A stretch of DNA of 64,000 nucleotides, taken from Dongia deserti. GTDB lineage: Bacteria; Pseudomonadota; Alphaproteobacteria; Dongiales; Dongiaceae. Where the stretch lies: assembly GCF_003574735.1 (NCBI RefSeq), contig NZ_QORW01000001.1, positions 558,001-622,000 on the forward strand, given 5' to 3'. The position numbers and the translations under genes are program-made. Under the pieces are notes generated by a model. That model was not told the origin of the DNA and made no database searches. It saw nothing but the letters and a program-made list of their open reading frames with translations. Of the stretch, positions 8,559-16,672 are shown in pieces. Numbering within the stretch: the first letter of the stretch is position 1; each line of letters starts with the position of its first letter.

Positions 8559-10223
8559 TCACTTCAGCGTGGCTAGGAACCGGATGATCCCCCGCCGCGT
8601 CTCGACGTCGGGGATGCCGCCGATCGCCATTTTCGTTCCGGGAAGGGCCTTCCTTGGGTCGGCGAGAAACTGGTCGAGCCGCGCGTCGTCCCAGACTGCG
8701 CCGTCCTTGGAGGCCTGCAGCATGGCCTCGGAATAGAGCGTCTTGTTCGCGCCGTCGCCGAGGCGCCGCTCATGCACGTTCCATAACGTGAGCCGCTCCG
8801 TGCCGTGCGCTCCTGGATCGAAGGCATGACATGCGGCACATTGGGCAAGCGCCTCCGCGATCGCGGGCGGCTGCATCTCGATCATGGCGGCAATGGTGGC
8901 GCTGGCATCGGAGGTGGTGAGGGCGATGACCTTCCCTGAATCGGTCCACAGCCAGATGGTGCCGTCGGCCGCCTGCGCGATGTCCCGGATCCGCTCGCCG
9001 ATGTGGAGCCGCTCCTCATAGAGCACGCGCTCGCCCTCCAGGCGCAGCCTGTACAGCGATTCACCGCGCAGGCTGGCGACGAGCAGGTCACCGTCCCAGC
9101 GCTCATTGAAATTGGCGACCGCGGTGAGATTGCTGATGCCGATCGACGGGATCCAGGCGAAGACGGGCGGCTGGTAACCCTCATGCCGGCCCTGATGATT
9201 GGACAAGGGCCATGACAGGCTGCCGTAGTCGGTGCCGAGCGTCACCAGCGGCCAGCCGTAATCCTGCTCCGGCTTCAGCAAATTGAGCTCGTCGCCGCCC
9301 TGCGGACCATGCTCCGTTGACCACAATCGCCCGAGATGATCCGCCGTCAGTCCTTGAGGATTGCGATGGCCGGTCGAGACGCGCTCGATCGCCCCGTCGG
9401 CCAGGCTGATGGACAGAATCTTGCCGTAATGCGCCGACGGATCCCGCACCAGTTCGTCCGCCTCCAGGTGTCCGACCGTGAGGAGGATCGAGCCGGGATG
9501 CACCTGGAACATCCGGCCGCCGCTCTCGTGGCTCAGCGCCACCTTCCTGGCGCACGGTTTCGATTCGAATACGCGGCGCCAATCGGCACTAGCGTCCTGA
9601 TCCACGGACAGGAGGCTGGATGCAGGCAGGGTCGAAACGCGCAGCGTGATGCACTTCTCCTCGACATTCCAGAAGGTGTGGGCGACCGCGATCTCGTCCG
9701 TTCCCTGCAACAGCAGCAGGTCGGTGACCCGCACGGGATTTGGCGGATAGCGCCCCCTCATGGTCTCCATAAACACCTCGTTCTCGGCTGCTTCATTCAG
9801 CTCGAGGCGCGTTGCCAGGCGCTGTAGCCGCGGCGTGCGGGGACCATCGAAGGTCAGCTTGTAGAGGCCGCCCGCCGCCTCGGCGATCAGGATGCCGCCG
9901 TCGATCAGCTGGATTGCGCCGGCATAGGGCCTGAACGCCGGATCCAGCCGTCGCAGATTGAAGGACGTCAGCTTGAGGTCGAGCAAGCCGCTGGACAAAT
10001 GACGCATCGCCACCGGCGAGCCCGGGCTGGACGCCCAGATCGGGGGGCCGGATGCGTCGCGACGCTCCGCGCGATCGAGCCGCTTCGCAACAAGGATGCC
10101 AAGAACACCGCTCGAGGCGGCCACGAGCGCCAGTGCCGACAAGAGGCAGAGGAGCTTGGCCCACGGCGAGCGTCGGTTCCACCACCTCTCGGCCACAGCC
10201 GTGACGCGCAGCAAGATGTCCAA
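8559..10223 (-). CDS. Membrane-anchored glucose/sorbosone dehydrogenase-like protein with C-terminal cytochrome c domain
   Basis: A 554-residue protein with three visible parts. An N-terminal membrane segment (LLCLLSALALVAASSGVLGILVA, ~24-46) puts the rest in the periplasm. The centre is a beta-propeller of the soluble PQQ glucose/sorbosone dehydrogenase family, with HRNPQGL, STEHGPQGGDELN and DYGWPLVTLG, the hallmark of that fold. A C-terminal class I cytochrome c domain carries the haem motif CAACH and a distal Met in PGTKMAIGG. The fusion suggests that electrons from an oxidised sugar or aldehyde pass directly to haem and on to the respiratory chain. The substrate is unknown and PQQ use is inferred from family. 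No PQQ synthesis genes lie nearby. Confidence 0.85.
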   Translation of the reverse strand: MDILLRVTAVAERWWNRRSPWAKLLCLLSALALVAASSGVLGILVAKRLDRAERRDASGPPIWASSPGSPVAMRHLSSGLLDLKLTSFNLRRLDPAFRPYAGAIQLIDGGILIAEAAGGLYKLTFDGPRTPRLQRLATRLELNEAAENEVFMETMRGRYPPNPVRVTDLLLLQGTDEIAVAHTFWNVEEKCITLRVSTLPASSLLSVDQDASADWRRVFESKPCARKVALSHESGGRMFQVHPGSILLTVGHLEADELVRDPSAHYGKILSISLADGAIERVSTGHRNPQGLTADHLGRLWSTEHGPQGGDELNLLKPEQDYGWPLVTLGTDYGSLSWPLSNHQGRHEGYQPPVFAWIPSIGISNLTAVANFNERWDGDLLVASLRGESLYRLRLEGERVLYEERLHIGERIRDIAQAADGTIWLWTDSGKVIALTTSDASATIAAMIEMQPPAIAEALAQCAACHAFDPGAHGTERLTLWNVHERRLGDGANKTLYSEAMLQASKDGAVWDDARLDQFLADPRKALPGTKMAIGGIPDVETRRGIIRFLATLK

Positions 10224-10346
10224 TGTCGCAAACCCAAGCGGAACGCCGATTTAACGCTTGCAGAACGCAGGACAGCGTTTTTGCCACAACTTCTATTTAC
10301 CCGCGAACCCTGTTCCACTCCACGTGCATTTCCGTGACCTTGAATC

Positions 10347-11171
10347 TCACCCCACCTCTCGCACAATCTCCTCGATTACAGCGTTGATGCGGTGGTGGGT
10401 GTGGCCGTACCAGGAGCCGTGGCCCATGCCTTCCAGTAGGTGGAACCTGGCGCCGGGGATGAGGCGCGCAAGTTCTTCGCCGTCCTGGGGCGGCGCCTGT
10501 ACGTCCTCGACGAAGGCGATGACGTGGACCGGCACCGTGATGCCGCGCGCGGCCGCGCGCTGGTCGAAGCGGAGGGAGGCGTCCCATTGCGACACCAGGC
10601 TCTCCTCGTTTTCGCCGCTCTCCATCCATTCAAGCATGAGTGCCTTCAGCTTCGGCCAGAGGGCGCGGTCGCCGAGCGCGCGCGCCGGGTAGAGCATCGC
10701 GGCGTAGTGCGTGACGCCCATCATGCCGTCGAGCCGGCCGCCGCGGCGGCGGAATTCGATCTCCGCCTCCTGGTAGTCCCAGCCCCAGCCGGTGCTCCAC
10801 GCGCCGGTGCCCATCACGATTGCGCAGCGGACGAGATCCGGCCGGTCGATGCAGAGCTGCTGCACGATGGCGGAGCCCAAGGACGTGCCGATAAAGATGG
10901 CGGGGCCGCTGCACACGGCCGTTGTGAGCTCGCCGAGGTCGCGCGCGAAGCGCTCGATCGGCCACGGCATCGGCGCGCTGCAGCGCGTTTGGCCAACGCC
11001 GCGGTTGTCGAACACCAGGTTGCGCCAGGACTTCGCGAAATGCGGCGTCTGGAAGCGGTGCCAGTCGCGTCCCATGGTGCCGCCACCGCCGACCCAGACG
11101 AGCTGCGGCGCGTTCTCCGGACCGACCTGCTCGAACCAGATCTCGGATTCCGAGCCTTTGAAATGCGGCAT
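10347..11171 (-). CDS. Alpha/beta hydrolase
   Basis: A ~274-residue alpha/beta hydrolase, probably cytoplasmic. The oxyanion-side motif is VGGGGTMGRDW. The nucleophile elbow GTSLGSA gives Ser as nucleophile, and the likely catalytic His is in GMGHGSWYGH near the C-terminus. The start MPHFKGSES (ATG 11169-11171) is chosen over a frame extending to 11291 because GGGGAGG lies 8 bases upstream and the extension is Arg-rich shadow. General esterase or lactonase-like role; the substrate is not predictable. Confidence 0.85.
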   Translation of the reverse strand: MPHFKGSESEIWFEQVGPENAPQLVWVGGGGTMGRDWHRFQTPHFAKSWRNLVFDNRGVGQTRCSAPMPWPIERFARDLGELTTAVCSGPAIFIGTSLGSAIVQQLCIDRPDLVRCAIVMGTGAWSTGWGWDYQEAEIEFRRRGGRLDGMMGVTHYAAMLYPARALGDRALWPKLKALMLEWMESGENEESLVSQWDASLRFDQRAAARGITVPVHVIAFVEDVQAPPQDGEELARLIPGARFHLLEGMGHGSWYGHTHHRINAVIEEIVREVG

Positions 11172-11277
11172 GGCGATGCCTCCCCGCTCGCGGCAATCGT
11201 CTGGTGCTAGCGCCTCGGCCAAGCGTGGAGCTTGCCGCCGTTCGCCGCGCCACTGCCGGATTTCGACGGCGGCGGTC

Positions 11278-12594
11278 CTAAGTTTCCGCACCCTTCACCC
11301 TCACCTCCACCGGCGTCTTGATGGTGAGGTCGCGCTGCGGGAAGGGGATCTCGATGCCGTGCTCGTGGAAGCGGTCCCAGATGTGGAGCAGGACTTCGCT
11401 CTTCACGTTGGCGGTGCCGTTCATCGGGTCCTGGATCCAGAAGCGGAGCTCCAGGTCGACCGAGCTGTCGCCGAAGCCCTTGAGCAGGCAGACCGGCGCC
11501 GGCTGCTTCAGCACGCGCGGCACCTGGCCGGCGGATTCGAGGCAGAGGGCGATCGCCTGGCGCACGTCGGCACTGTAGGAGATGCCGATCGACACCTTGA
11601 GGCGCACCTGGTCCGAGCTGTAGGACCAGTTGACGACCTGCTGGGTCACCAGGTCCTCGTTCGGGATCAGGTATTCGGTGCCGTCGCGGGTGATGAGCGA
11701 GACATAGCGCGCGCCAAGGGAGTGCACCCGCCCGTAGGTGTCGCCTACCACCAGCACGTCGCCGGGCTTGATCGACTTGTCGAGCAGGATGGTGATGCCG
11801 CTGACGAAGTTGGACACCATTTTCTGCAGGCCGAAGCCGATGCCGACGCCGATCGCGCCGGTCAGCACCGCGAAGGCGGTCAAATCGATGCCGACGGTGC
11901 GCAGCGCCACCACCAGCGCAATCACCGTCAGCACGATCTTCAGCAGCTTGATGAGCAGGACCTGGACCGAGGGCGTCAAGTTGGTGGCGGCGGTGATGCG
12001 CCGCTCCAGCACGCGACCCGAAAACGTCGCGATCCACAGCAGCAGCGCCAGGGACAGCACCGCCTTCACCACCGTCAAGGCGGAGACGCGCAGATCGCCG
12101 AGATTGATCGCGATGCCGTCGAGGGTCGCCATGGTCGGCGCCAGCAGCCCTAAGATGCTGAGTGCCGCGATCACCCACACGACGATGGCAACGAAGCGCG
12201 ACCACAAGGGATCGCGCACCAGCGAGGCGGTGAAACGGATCACGACCCAGGCGGTCAGCAGGCTCACCACCGTCTTCATCAGCGTGAATGGCAGATCCAC
12301 GGTGGAGGCCAGCAGGACGGCCAGCCACAGGCCGAGCAGCCACATGATCGGCAAGGCGAGCGGCTGCAGCGCCTGGGTCAGGCGCACGATCTGCGGCTCG
12401 AACCGCCCGTGGGCGGGGCGCGCCAGCAGCACCCGCAGACGCGGCGCCGCGAGCCGCGCCGCAAGGAAGGCAAGGCCGAGCACCAGCGCCTGACCCAGGG
12501 TCGCGATGCTGAGCGCCAGCGCGTTCTCCTCCAGCCAGAGCCGCGCGGCCGCGATCTCCTCCGCGTAGTACCCCGGATCGAAGAGTTCTTCCAT
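11278..12594 (-). CDS. MscS-family mechanosensitive ion channel
   Basis: Integral membrane channel, ~438 residues. Several N-terminal hydrophobic helices precede the pore-lining TM3 region (DLTAFAVLTGAIGVGIGFGLQKMVSNFVSGITILLD). The Gly/Ala-packed helix and the FVSGI motif are typical of MscS. The cytosolic beta domain contains KPGDVLVVGDTYGRVHSLGARYVSLITRDGTEYLIPNEDLV. It should open on hypo-osmotic shock. The start MEELFDPGYY (12592-12594) has GGGGGAGG upstream. Homologues carrying this length belong to the MscS/YbdG-like middle-size class. Confidence 0.92.
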   Translation of the reverse strand: MEELFDPGYYAEEIAAARLWLEENALALSIATLGQALVLGLAFLAARLAAPRLRVLLARPAHGRFEPQIVRLTQALQPLALPIMWLLGLWLAVLLASTVDLPFTLMKTVVSLLTAWVVIRFTASLVRDPLWSRFVAIVVWVIAALSILGLLAPTMATLDGIAINLGDLRVSALTVVKAVLSLALLLWIATFSGRVLERRITAATNLTPSVQVLLIKLLKIVLTVIALVVALRTVGIDLTAFAVLTGAIGVGIGFGLQKMVSNFVSGITILLDKSIKPGDVLVVGDTYGRVHSLGARYVSLITRDGTEYLIPNEDLVTQQVVNWSYSSDQVRLKVSIGISYSADVRQAIALCLESAGQVPRVLKQPAPVCLLKGFGDSSVDLELRFWIQDPMNGTANVKSEVLLHIWDRFHEHGIEIPFPQRDLTIKTPVEVRVKGAET

Positions 12595-12694
12595 CACTGG
12601 CCTCCCCCAGGGCGTTCCGTCGGCAAAGCGCATGCGGCGCCGCACCCCTGGAAGCGGCGTACGGCCGAGTCGCCGGATGAGACTAGAGCATGCG

Positions 12695-12714
12695 CCCGAT
12701 TCGAATGAATCGGG
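12695..12714. terminator. Hairpin downstream of the AAA+ gene
   Basis: CCCGATTC-GAAT-GAATCGGG forms an 8-bp perfect stem. It lies 48 bp beyond the AAA+ stop in the direction of that gene's transcription and ~100 bp before the MscS start. There is no U-tract, so this is a candidate for termination or 3'-end processing only. Confidence 0.35.
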
Positions 12715-12762
12715 TTATGCGTGGGGTCCCACGTGATGGACCACGGAGGGCAGCAGGACTCT

Positions 12763-14196
12763 CTAGGCGGCAGCACCGCCCAGCAGCTTCACGTTCAGCG
12801 TCCCGCCGCTGAACAGCATGTCGTTGAGCGCTTCGTTCAAATCCACCTCGTTCGGCTCGACCGTCTTCTTCGCGTCGCCGCCGCGGGTGATCGCCGCCTG
12901 CGCGGTGCGGCGCATCAGTTCCTTGATGAAGGCCGCGCTGACGCCATCGGTGCGCTTCACCGCCTCCACCACAAGCGTGTCCGAGAGCTTCAGGCCTCGG
13001 CCATAGAGGCGCACCAGTTTCTCGCGGCTGGGCGCGTCGGGCACGGGCACCTCGATCGCCTGGTCGATGCGGCCCGGGCGGTTGGCGAGGGCCGCCTCCA
13101 AGTCCTGCGGGCGGTTGGTGGTGAGGATGAAGAGAATGTCGCTGTTCTCCTTCAGCCCGTCCATCTCGTTCAAAAGGCTATTCAGCATCGTCTCGTCGCA
13201 GGCGCTGCGCATGCGGTCGCGCGAGCGCGCGATCAGGTCCACATCCTCGATCACCACCATGGCGGGCTGCAGCAGACGCGCGAGGCTCATGTAGTGCGGC
13301 AGCAGACCTACCTGCTCCGCAGTGATGAGGAACGTGGTGGTACCGGGCAAGTTGCTGGCGAGGTAACGGATGGTGTGGGTCTTGCCCGTGCCGGGTGGGC
13401 CATAGAGCAGGATGCCGCGCTTGGTCTGGAAGCCCATGGCACGCAAGGATCCGCGCGCCTTCATGAAGTCGATCACGCTGCGATCGAGCAGTTTCCGTGT
13501 CGGCGCGGGCAGGATCACCTGCGCGGATTCGACCGGCTTCAAGCGGTGCACCTGGATGCGTCCGACGCGGCCGCTGTAATGCTCCTGGTTCTCCAGCGAC
13601 AGGACCTTGCCACGATAGGCGCGGCACTGGTCCATCGCCTCCTCCAGCGGAACCAAGCATTCGACCGCGAAGGCTTCGCTGCCGGGATGATCACGCGGCA
13701 CCGCGATGTCGACATCTATATAACGCTCGTCTCCGCCCGGATCGGTGCGCACATAGATGAAGATCGCATGCGGGATCGGCGCGCGTCTCAGGATCAGCAC
13801 GTTGCGCACGCAGCGCACCGGCTGGTCCTCGCCAGTATCGACCGCGACGTGCGCGATCGGGCCGGCGGCGATGCGGTCGTCCCGATCGCGGCTCATCAGT
13901 TCGTTCATGGTCAGGGTCTGCGAACTGTAGCGCGGCACAGCGCCAACGCACTGGTCGGCGCTGGCCATGAGCAACTCCTCGATCACCGGCTGCAGATTGG
14001 CGCGCAGATAGGCCGGAAAGCGATCGCCCCAGACCTTGATCTCCTCCGCTTGATAGCCCTTGAAGAGTTGGCCGAGCAGATCGCTGCAGTAGACCTGCGG
14101 CGCCCGTCCCTTCTTGAGGGACTTGCTCGCCGCTCTGCGGGGTGGCGCCTTACGCACCTTGGCGGCTGGCTTTTTCAGCGGCTGCTTCCTGGACAA
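12763..14196 (-). CDS. AAA+ ATPase with basic N-terminus
   Basis: A 477-residue AAA+ protein. Walker A is GPPGTGKTHT and Walker B VVIEDVD. Sensor 1 is FILTTNR and the arginine-finger region is ANRPGRIDQAIEVP, all intact. It resembles the classical FtsH/proteasomal-ATPase clade of AAA domains but has no transmembrane or protease domain. The first ~35 residues are Lys/Arg/Ala-rich (KKPAAKVRKAPPRR), which could bind nucleic acid or be a flexible tail. The ~200-residue region before the ATPase is unfamiliar. The gene appears to be monocistronic. A remodelling role is inferred from family only. Confidence 0.85.
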   Translation of the reverse strand: MSRKQPLKKPAAKVRKAPPRRAASKSLKKGRAPQVYCSDLLGQLFKGYQAEEIKVWGDRFPAYLRANLQPVIEELLMASADQCVGAVPRYSSQTLTMNELMSRDRDDRIAAGPIAHVAVDTGEDQPVRCVRNVLILRRAPIPHAIFIYVRTDPGGDERYIDVDIAVPRDHPGSEAFAVECLVPLEEAMDQCRAYRGKVLSLENQEHYSGRVGRIQVHRLKPVESAQVILPAPTRKLLDRSVIDFMKARGSLRAMGFQTKRGILLYGPPGTGKTHTIRYLASNLPGTTTFLITAEQVGLLPHYMSLARLLQPAMVVIEDVDLIARSRDRMRSACDETMLNSLLNEMDGLKENSDILFILTTNRPQDLEAALANRPGRIDQAIEVPVPDAPSREKLVRLYGRGLKLSDTLVVEAVKRTDGVSAAFIKELMRRTAQAAITRGGDAKKTVEPNEVDLNEALNDMLFSGGTLNVKLLGGAAA

Positions 14197-14470
14197 TCCG
14201 GCAATGCGGCGCAGTATAGGCAGCTGATCTAACCGAGACTCCTTTCCAGCTAAATTATTGATTCCGCTGGGCGAGAACAGTCGAAACTGAGATTCGCCAA
14301 CGCTGGAACCCGAGATTCACCGTCGTTTTGACAGCGGATATTGAGATTTGGCGTTACACAAATAAAACCTTGCCAGAACAGTAGCTTATCCAGGTTGGAC
14401 TTACTGAAGCCGGGGAAAGCCCATTGGGTGTGTCGAAGGGCCGGAAAGTTGCCGACTGATCAAAACTCGC
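14197..14470. other. Intergenic region upstream of the AAA+ gene
   Basis: AT-richer than its surroundings (for example AGCTAAATTATTGATTC and ACACAAATAAAACC). It separates the divergent AAA+ and mobile mystery protein A genes and presumably holds the AAA+ promoter. No gene seen. Confidence 0.5.
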
Positions 14471-14585
14471 ATAGCTTACAAGCTATTCGATCGGTTGCAG
14501 CCCATAGCCCAAAAGCTATTTTCCGGGCTCGAAGCGATAGCCTTAATGCTATACGTGCACGCCATGCTGATAGCGTTTAAGGGAT
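14471..14585. repeat. 33-bp-spaced palindrome array upstream of mobile mystery protein A
   Basis: Three 16-bp palindromes ATAGC-N6-GCTAT lie at 14471-14486, 14504-14519 and 14537-14552. A fourth, degenerate unit (ATAGC-N6-GGGAT) lies at 14570-14585, ending 7 bp before the ATG at 14593. Successive units start exactly 33 bp apart. The arms are conserved while the 6-base centres (TTACAA, CCAAAA, CTTAAT, GTTTAA) and the 17-base spacers differ. That is the pattern of protein-binding sites repeated on nearly the same helical face, not a copied tandem repeat. The encoded HTH protein is the obvious candidate binder. Confidence 0.85.
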
Positions 14586-14592
14586 CAATCCG

Positions 14593-15063
14593 ATGACGCC
14601 TATGCAACGCGCTGCCAATGCACGGCGACACCTGGACCAACGATTCCGGGCGGCCGGCCATGTCGGCCGGCATCTTGCCATCCCGGTCAAAGGCTGGGTC
14701 AGGGCGATCCGGGAGAGCCTCGGGATGACTGCGGCGCAGCTGGCGGCGCGCATGGGCATCTCCCAGGCGACCCTCACCAACATGGAGAAGGCCGAAGCGA
14801 AGGGCTCCATCCAGCTTTCTTCCCTCAAGCGGGCCGCGGAGGCGATGAACTGCACCCTCGTCTATGCTCTTGTCCCCAATGAGTCGCTGGAGGCCTTCGT
14901 CCAGAAGCGGGCGCGGGTTGTCGCGGCCGAGCACCTGAAGCCCATCGAGCAGACTATGCGGCTGGAGAATCAGTCTTTGAGCGATGAGGAGGCCAAGGCT
15001 CAGCTCGATGACTACATCCGCACCCGGCTCGATCCGCGCATGCTCTGGGACCGTCTCGAGTGA
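14593..15063 (+). CDS. Mobile mystery protein A (HTH regulator)
   Basis: A 156-residue protein matching the mobile mystery protein A family, normally encoded directly upstream of a Fic-domain protein (mobile mystery protein B) and often found on mobile elements. The N-terminus (NARRHLDQRF) is typical. The HTH is LGMTAAQLAARMGISQATLTNMEKAE. It is preceded by the palindrome array, which it probably binds to autoregulate. The stop TGA at 15061-15063 overlaps a GTG that opens the remnant of the B partner. With B destroyed, A is likely an orphan. Confidence 0.85.
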   Translation: MTPMQRAANARRHLDQRFRAAGHVGRHLAIPVKGWVRAIRESLGMTAAQLAARMGISQATLTNMEKAEAKGSIQLSSLKRAAEAMNCTLVYALVPNESLEAFVQKRARVVAAEHLKPIEQTMRLENQSLSDEEAKAQLDDYIRTRLDPRMLWDRLE

Positions 15064-15180
15064 AGCCACCCGGGACGATCACGGCCGCGCACGGGGAAAG
15101 CTATGACGGCCTCTTCGCCGCCGAAGATGGCGCAACGCCGCTCAGCCAGGCCACGCGAACTCGCGTCCTAGCAGAACACT
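15060..15180 (+). pseudogene. Mobile mystery protein B (Fic family), 5' remnant
   Basis: From GTG at 15060, overlapping the A gene stop, the frame reads VKPPGTITAAH...DGLFAAEDGATPLSQATRTRV. The DGATPL segment is the usual N-terminal feature of the B protein. After roughly 40 codons similarity ends and the frame runs into sequence that codes on the other strand. The Fic catalytic motif (HPFxxGNG) is absent from the window. It is a truncated, non-functional partner. Confidence 0.7.
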
Positions 15181-15183
15181 CCA

Positions 15184-15351
15184 TCAGTTGCTGCTGTCGG
15201 CCTGCATCACCTGGGCATAGAGCATGATGCACATGCGCGTGCGCGGATCGCCGGCGGCAGCATCGGTCAGCTTCTGGTCCCCATAGACAGCGGTCGCATA
15301 GGGCGCCGTGACGACGATGCGCGCCGGCGGCTCGAACACCGCAGCATAGCT
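15184..15351 (-). pseudogene. C-terminal remnant of an unidentified gene
   Basis: On the minus strand a 55-codon frame with protein-like composition ends at TGA 15184-15186: AAVFEPPARIVVTAPYAT, then GDQKLTDAAAGDPRTRMC, then LYAQVMQADSSN. An in-frame stop at 15352-15354 and the absence of a start mean only the tail remains. It directly abuts the broken mobile mystery B gene, so both were probably truncated by the same insertion or deletion. Confidence 0.5.
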
Positions 15352-15354
15352 TCA

Positions 15355-15798
15355 TCGGGTGTTCGGCCTAGCCAGGAGTCGACCTTGTTAGCCGAATCCG
15401 TTGAACCCCGAATACACAAGAAAATTCAGATACTTGCTCTGGAGCGCCCAATCGCCTGCGCCGGTCGGAACACGTTCATTGTTCCCAGCATCCAGTGGGA
15501 AAATACATAATTATGTAGAGGACTTATCTACTTGTCTAAGGGACATACTGTATCTAGCAATCTGCCGGAACGGGGCTAACCGATCATTACGCGTATTTCT
15601 GAAGCCGACCAGACCGGGTGATATCCCCTCACGCTGAGTGAGACGCGTAGTCTGGTTTGGAACTCGGAGCGAACGAAGCCAAGAGCTGGCGTTTCTTCCG
15701 AGAAGTGCCAAAACGCGACTCTCATAGCCCCGGGCAGTATTAAGCATTCCTTTGTTGTTGCGACCTAGCGTTGTATCTGCCCCTCCGGGCAAACCGCG
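15355..15798. other. Intergenic region, no gene seen
   Basis: AT-richer patches (for example AAAATACATAATTATGTAG near 15500) and no credible reading frame. It probably includes the promoter of the secreted protein at 15799. I checked for tRNA-like arms and saw none. Confidence 0.4.
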
Positions 15799-16575
15799 GT
15801 GTCAATGTCGAAAGGTGCAAAAATCGTGCGGCGCAGCTCCCTAACCGTCCTTTTGTCGATGGTGTGGATTGCGCTCGCCGTCATTTCCACCAATGCCGCA
15901 GCCCATGCTGACGAGGCTACCGACAGCCTGCCGTCGCTCCGCGGAAATCGAGAAGCCTTGCAGGGTGTGATCAAGAGGATTCGGTTTCTGGGAGAGCCAG
16001 GCATCCAAGGGTATGACCTTCCCGTCACACGCCGTTTCGACATCCTCATGCCCGGCGTCACCGGTGTCGGCACCTTGAGTCAGCCTGGCATCCATCTCCC
16101 GATCGAGGACCAAGTATTCCTTGGTAAGTTCGTCATGGACGCGATCGAAGCCCGCATCGAGGAGCTGGAGCTATCTGATGACATCAAGCTCCGGTACCCG
16201 GGCACCTATCCCATGGTCGTCAATGATAAGTGGAGCTGCCATGAGATGCTCATGGAGTTCTATGTGCACGCCCGCGAAGTCGCGCTGGCGGAGGAGAAAG
16301 CGATAGCCGTGGTCATCAGCCTCAACGTTACCCAAGCTGACGAGATACGGCAGCCGGATAATTCCATAGAGTGCATTGATGGCCGATACCCGGCCCGCGT
16401 CGCGCTCGATGGCATGAGGATCCTTGTGATCCAGGACCCTGATCGAGAACGTGTCCTCAGCCAGCTTCGCCAGGCGTTTCTCTCTCTGATCGACAATTCC
16501 GTCGTGCTCCGGCTCGTCGCCTCGCATAACGACAAGCTACAGCTCATTCATTCATGGCTCGGATCAGGTAACTGA
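15799..16575 (+). CDS. Secreted protein of unknown function
   Basis: A 258-residue protein starting with GTG at 15799 or ATG at 15805 (MSKGAKIVRR). A signal peptide is clear: a basic start, SLTVLLSMVWIALAVIS, then a NAAAHADE cleavage region. The mature part is largely helical and charged, with LGEPGIQGYDLPVTRRF, EDQVFLGKFVMDAIEARIEELE and YPMVVNDKWSC. I do not recognise the family. No close neighbour on the same strand, so it may be monocistronic. Confidence 0.65.
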   Translation: MSMSKGAKIVRRSSLTVLLSMVWIALAVISTNAAAHADEATDSLPSLRGNREALQGVIKRIRFLGEPGIQGYDLPVTRRFDILMPGVTGVGTLSQPGIHLPIEDQVFLGKFVMDAIEARIEELELSDDIKLRYPGTYPMVVNDKWSCHEMLMEFYVHAREVALAEEKAIAVVISLNVTQADEIRQPDNSIECIDGRYPARVALDGMRILVIQDPDRERVLSQLRQAFLSLIDNSVVLRLVASHNDKLQLIHSWLGSGN

Positions 16576-16672
16576 TCGGCTCTCCGCTCGACTGTCGAGC
16601 ACCAATGACGCTAACGCGGAATGGAGTGTCGGCTAAGTGCCACAACCGGACGAACGTACCTGGCCGTCGCAC

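Noticed and set aside
14471-14585. Possible CRISPR array
   Set aside because: Regular spacing, but the repeat unit is a 16-bp palindrome with variable centre, only 3-4 units, 17-bp spacers and no cas genes. It fits operator sites better.
15355-15798. tRNA or small RNA in the gap
   Set aside because: Looked for cloverleaf arms and a terminator and found none that hold together.
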